NCBI RefSeq assembly: GCF_000003815.2
Contig: NW_023365700.1
Location: forward strand, 1-52,084
Direction of reading: 5' to 3'
Length of the DNA: 52,084 nt
Source of the DNA: Branchiostoma floridae
Taxonomy: Eukaryota > Chordata > Leptocardii > Amphioxiformes > Branchiostomatidae
A program made the position numbers and the translations under genes. Positions 44,983 to 52,084 of the stretch are shown piece after piece. Each line of letters opens with the position of its first letter. Position 1 is the stretch's first letter. The notes beneath the pieces are model-generated. The model had not been told where the DNA came from and searched no databases. It was given only the letters and a program-made list of their open reading frames with translations.

Positions 44983-45652
44983 ACTCTCTACTTACAATCG
45001 TTTTCTTGGGAGGCATTGCTTATTTTGCAAATTCATTATACACTCATATAGTAAGGTTCTTTAGGCACAACCAGGGAGTACTTACTTCCAACGTTTTGAT
45101 GTCTATCAGACACCATCATCAGGGTAGAATGACTCTAAACTACTTCTTGCTACTACTTATAGCCGATGCCTCCGAACATCTGCTTAGAGATGATCTAAAG
45201 CAATATATATGTATATACATATGGCTGATGAGATAGCCTATGCTTGACTTAAGCTGTCATTCATGCTTAAAGCGGATTTAACTCCACAATCAATTCCACC
45301 CACTTCCAGAAGCAGGTATTCTAATTCCACAAGAAATCAATAGTTATGCTTGAATCAAGATTATTTTGTCTAATTTACCATAAGTTGAAACTTAAAAGCA
45401 GGGCAAACATTGCAGCGATCGAGTTCTTTATTTCCCCTGAGGATCCTTCTAATTGTGCACATGTGGGGAAGGACGTGACTCTGAAAAGAGCCTGAAAAGA
45501 CCCCACCCCCACCCAATCCAAAACAGTTACTTGACTGTTTTCAATACCGAAAACCGAACAGGTAACAAAGAATCTACCCACAATAACACGAAATGTGGAG
45601 GGGGCAGTTGGGGTGTTCACATACCAATTTTAATCGTTTTACTTTTTTTCAG
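44983..45652. other. Region ahead of the first recognised P2O-like exon
   Basis: No coding exon recognised. A pyrimidine tract ACTTTTTTTCAG ends at 45652 and forms the acceptor for the exon that follows. Confidence 0.5.
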
Positions 45653-45670
45653 TCATCGGTAATCGCCATC

Positions 45671-50952
<5,282 letters not shown>

Positions 50953-51051
50953 AGAAGACGCAGTTGGAAGAACGAAATGTAAACCCAATGAAACAAGTGC
51001 TTTTGAAACGAGCTGTGCCTTGGCTTGTAGTAAAATATATTTGCAGACTGT

Positions 51052-51057
51052 AATAAA
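51052..51057 (+). promoter_or_regulatory. Polyadenylation signal of the P2O-like gene
   Basis: AATAAA 100 bases after the TGA at 50950-50952, followed by A-rich sequence. Confidence 0.6.
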
Positions 51058-51366
51058 AAATAATTTGCTTGTCTGCTAAACACTTCTCCAGTATATCGCT
51101 CTTTGATTTTTATGTATAAAGTGCTTTTTCCAAGCTGCCAATATTTGGGCAAATCAACGCCTGATAGGTAAGAAACAGTAGGTGTAGAGATGGTTTTATG
51201 CAGTTGTAAAGTGAATTATCATCAAACAGTGCAGTATCAGGGATTGGTAATGAGTGCAAGAACACAGTGAATGGTGGCAGGTATTAGACATCATTGTCTT
51301 CTTGATGAATACACAGTTTATGACTATACAATTTAGCTTCACTTGTTTGACCCTGTAGTCAAGTAA

Positions 51367-51650
51367 GACCGTGTTGATTTGATTATATGGATGACATCCG
51401 TGCGTGCATCAACTTCTGGTCGTTTTCAAAAAAAAAGAAAGTTTTGGACCATACTGTAAATCGTACATGTACAGTTCAGCTGTAAAATGAGCACATATAT
51501 GCCGTAGATTGAAGTGCATTTCAATGTTAAACTTTAATTTTGTGCACAATGCACTGCAAGCAGTGGTTTTGACTCTTTTCTCAATCACACGCTCGCATCA
51601 GTTTTGGGGTTCCCAGATGATGTCATCCATACAATAAAATCAACATTCCC
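51367..51650. mobile_element. Harbinger-like MITE of the 9389 family, 284 bp, opposite internal orientation
   Basis: Left end GACCGTGTTGATTTGATTAT preceded by TAA; right end the inverse of GGGAATGTTGATTTTATTGT, followed by GAA (target copy mutated or end lost). Its interior runs opposite to that of the 50496 copy. Confidence 0.8.
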
Positions 51651-52084
51651 GAAAGTTGTGTTGCACATAGGTTTAGGCTTGACATATGCATACTTAACGC
51701 AAATGAGTCACGAAGCTATGGTAATCAGACAAAGCTCTTGTGTGACTTCTGGCTTGTGAATCGTAGACCAAATATTTTTTTCAATATGAAGTAAAGCTAC
51801 CTTGTAAATGCAGATACAGATAAGATGACATGTGTCAGATAAAGCAAATGTTTCTTCCAGGGCTTTTTTTACCTAGAAGAAAAAAATAAATAGTTAAGTG
51901 TTAACAACGTGTGTTGTCTTTTTTTCTATCCTACATCCATCCCTTTCATCAAGTTACTTTGCTATACTATAGACTGCAGTGCTTAATAAAGTACGCTGGA
52001 TACAAAAACATATAAAGTATATTTAGGGCCACACAGAATTCGTCGTAAATGTGTTAGTTGGACATTAACATTCGATGAATCAAG
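51651..52084. other. Window end, nothing recognised
   Basis: AT-rich, no gene. ATTTAGGGCCACACAGAATT at 52021 may be the start of another GGCC-type MITE that leaves the window. Confidence 0.4.

Overview
This is animal nuclear DNA, most likely from a lancelet (amphioxus, Branchiostoma). There are no bacterial-style operons. The genes are split into short exons with GT/AG (once GC/AG) borders, and roughly half of the window is transposon, MITE or satellite sequence. The lancelet call rests mainly on the first gene. It is a type II membrane C-type lectin whose cytoplasmic tail carries an EPYSVAY motif and an NPIY motif, a tail layout I associate with the large amphioxus lectin families. The species call is inference; the exon structures below were read base by base.

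Layout. 1-8.8 kb is one nest of mobile elements. A minus-strand L1/Tx1-type LINE is split inside ORF1 by a 5.5-kb TTAA-flanked (piggyBac-like) element. That element contains a long-inverted-repeat element, which contains an 85-bp tandem repeat, which contains an internally deleted mariner. 9.4-10.2 kb is a Harbinger-like MITE. 11.07-21.21 kb (+) holds a 15-exon, 747-codon gene: cytoplasmic tail, transmembrane segment, Ser/Thr-rich stalk, five EGF modules (the first degenerate) and a C-type lectin domain. 21-26.9 kb is intergenic and is dominated by a large palindromic element (24.05-26.16 kb) that is itself split by a second TTAA-flanked element. 26.90-29.93 kb (-) is a four-exon SLC16/monocarboxylate-transporter-like gene of 491 codons. 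30-38 kb is gene-poor: a LINE 3' end, a 61-bp and a 40-bp minisatellite, a Tc1 relic split by a GC-rich MITE, and a 0.25-kb duplicated segment. A TATA/initiator promoter with a probable noncoding first exon lies at 38.69-38.81 kb. 39-45 kb is a run of nested MITEs and repeats. 45.67-50.95 kb (+) holds at least eight exons of a pyranose-2-oxidase-like GMC flavoenzyme, with its central part not found and the usual catalytic histidine replaced by valine. The 38.7-kb promoter may serve this gene through a 6.8-kb first intron.

The three host genes do not form a pathway that I can see. The lectin is a probable surface receptor or endocytic protein, the SLC16-like protein is a plasma-membrane carrier, and the P2O-like protein is a flavin oxidoreductase relative. 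The most informative features of the window are the readable insertion histories, where the target site and even an interrupted reading frame or repeat can be recovered, and the unusual P2O-like and EGF-lectin genes.
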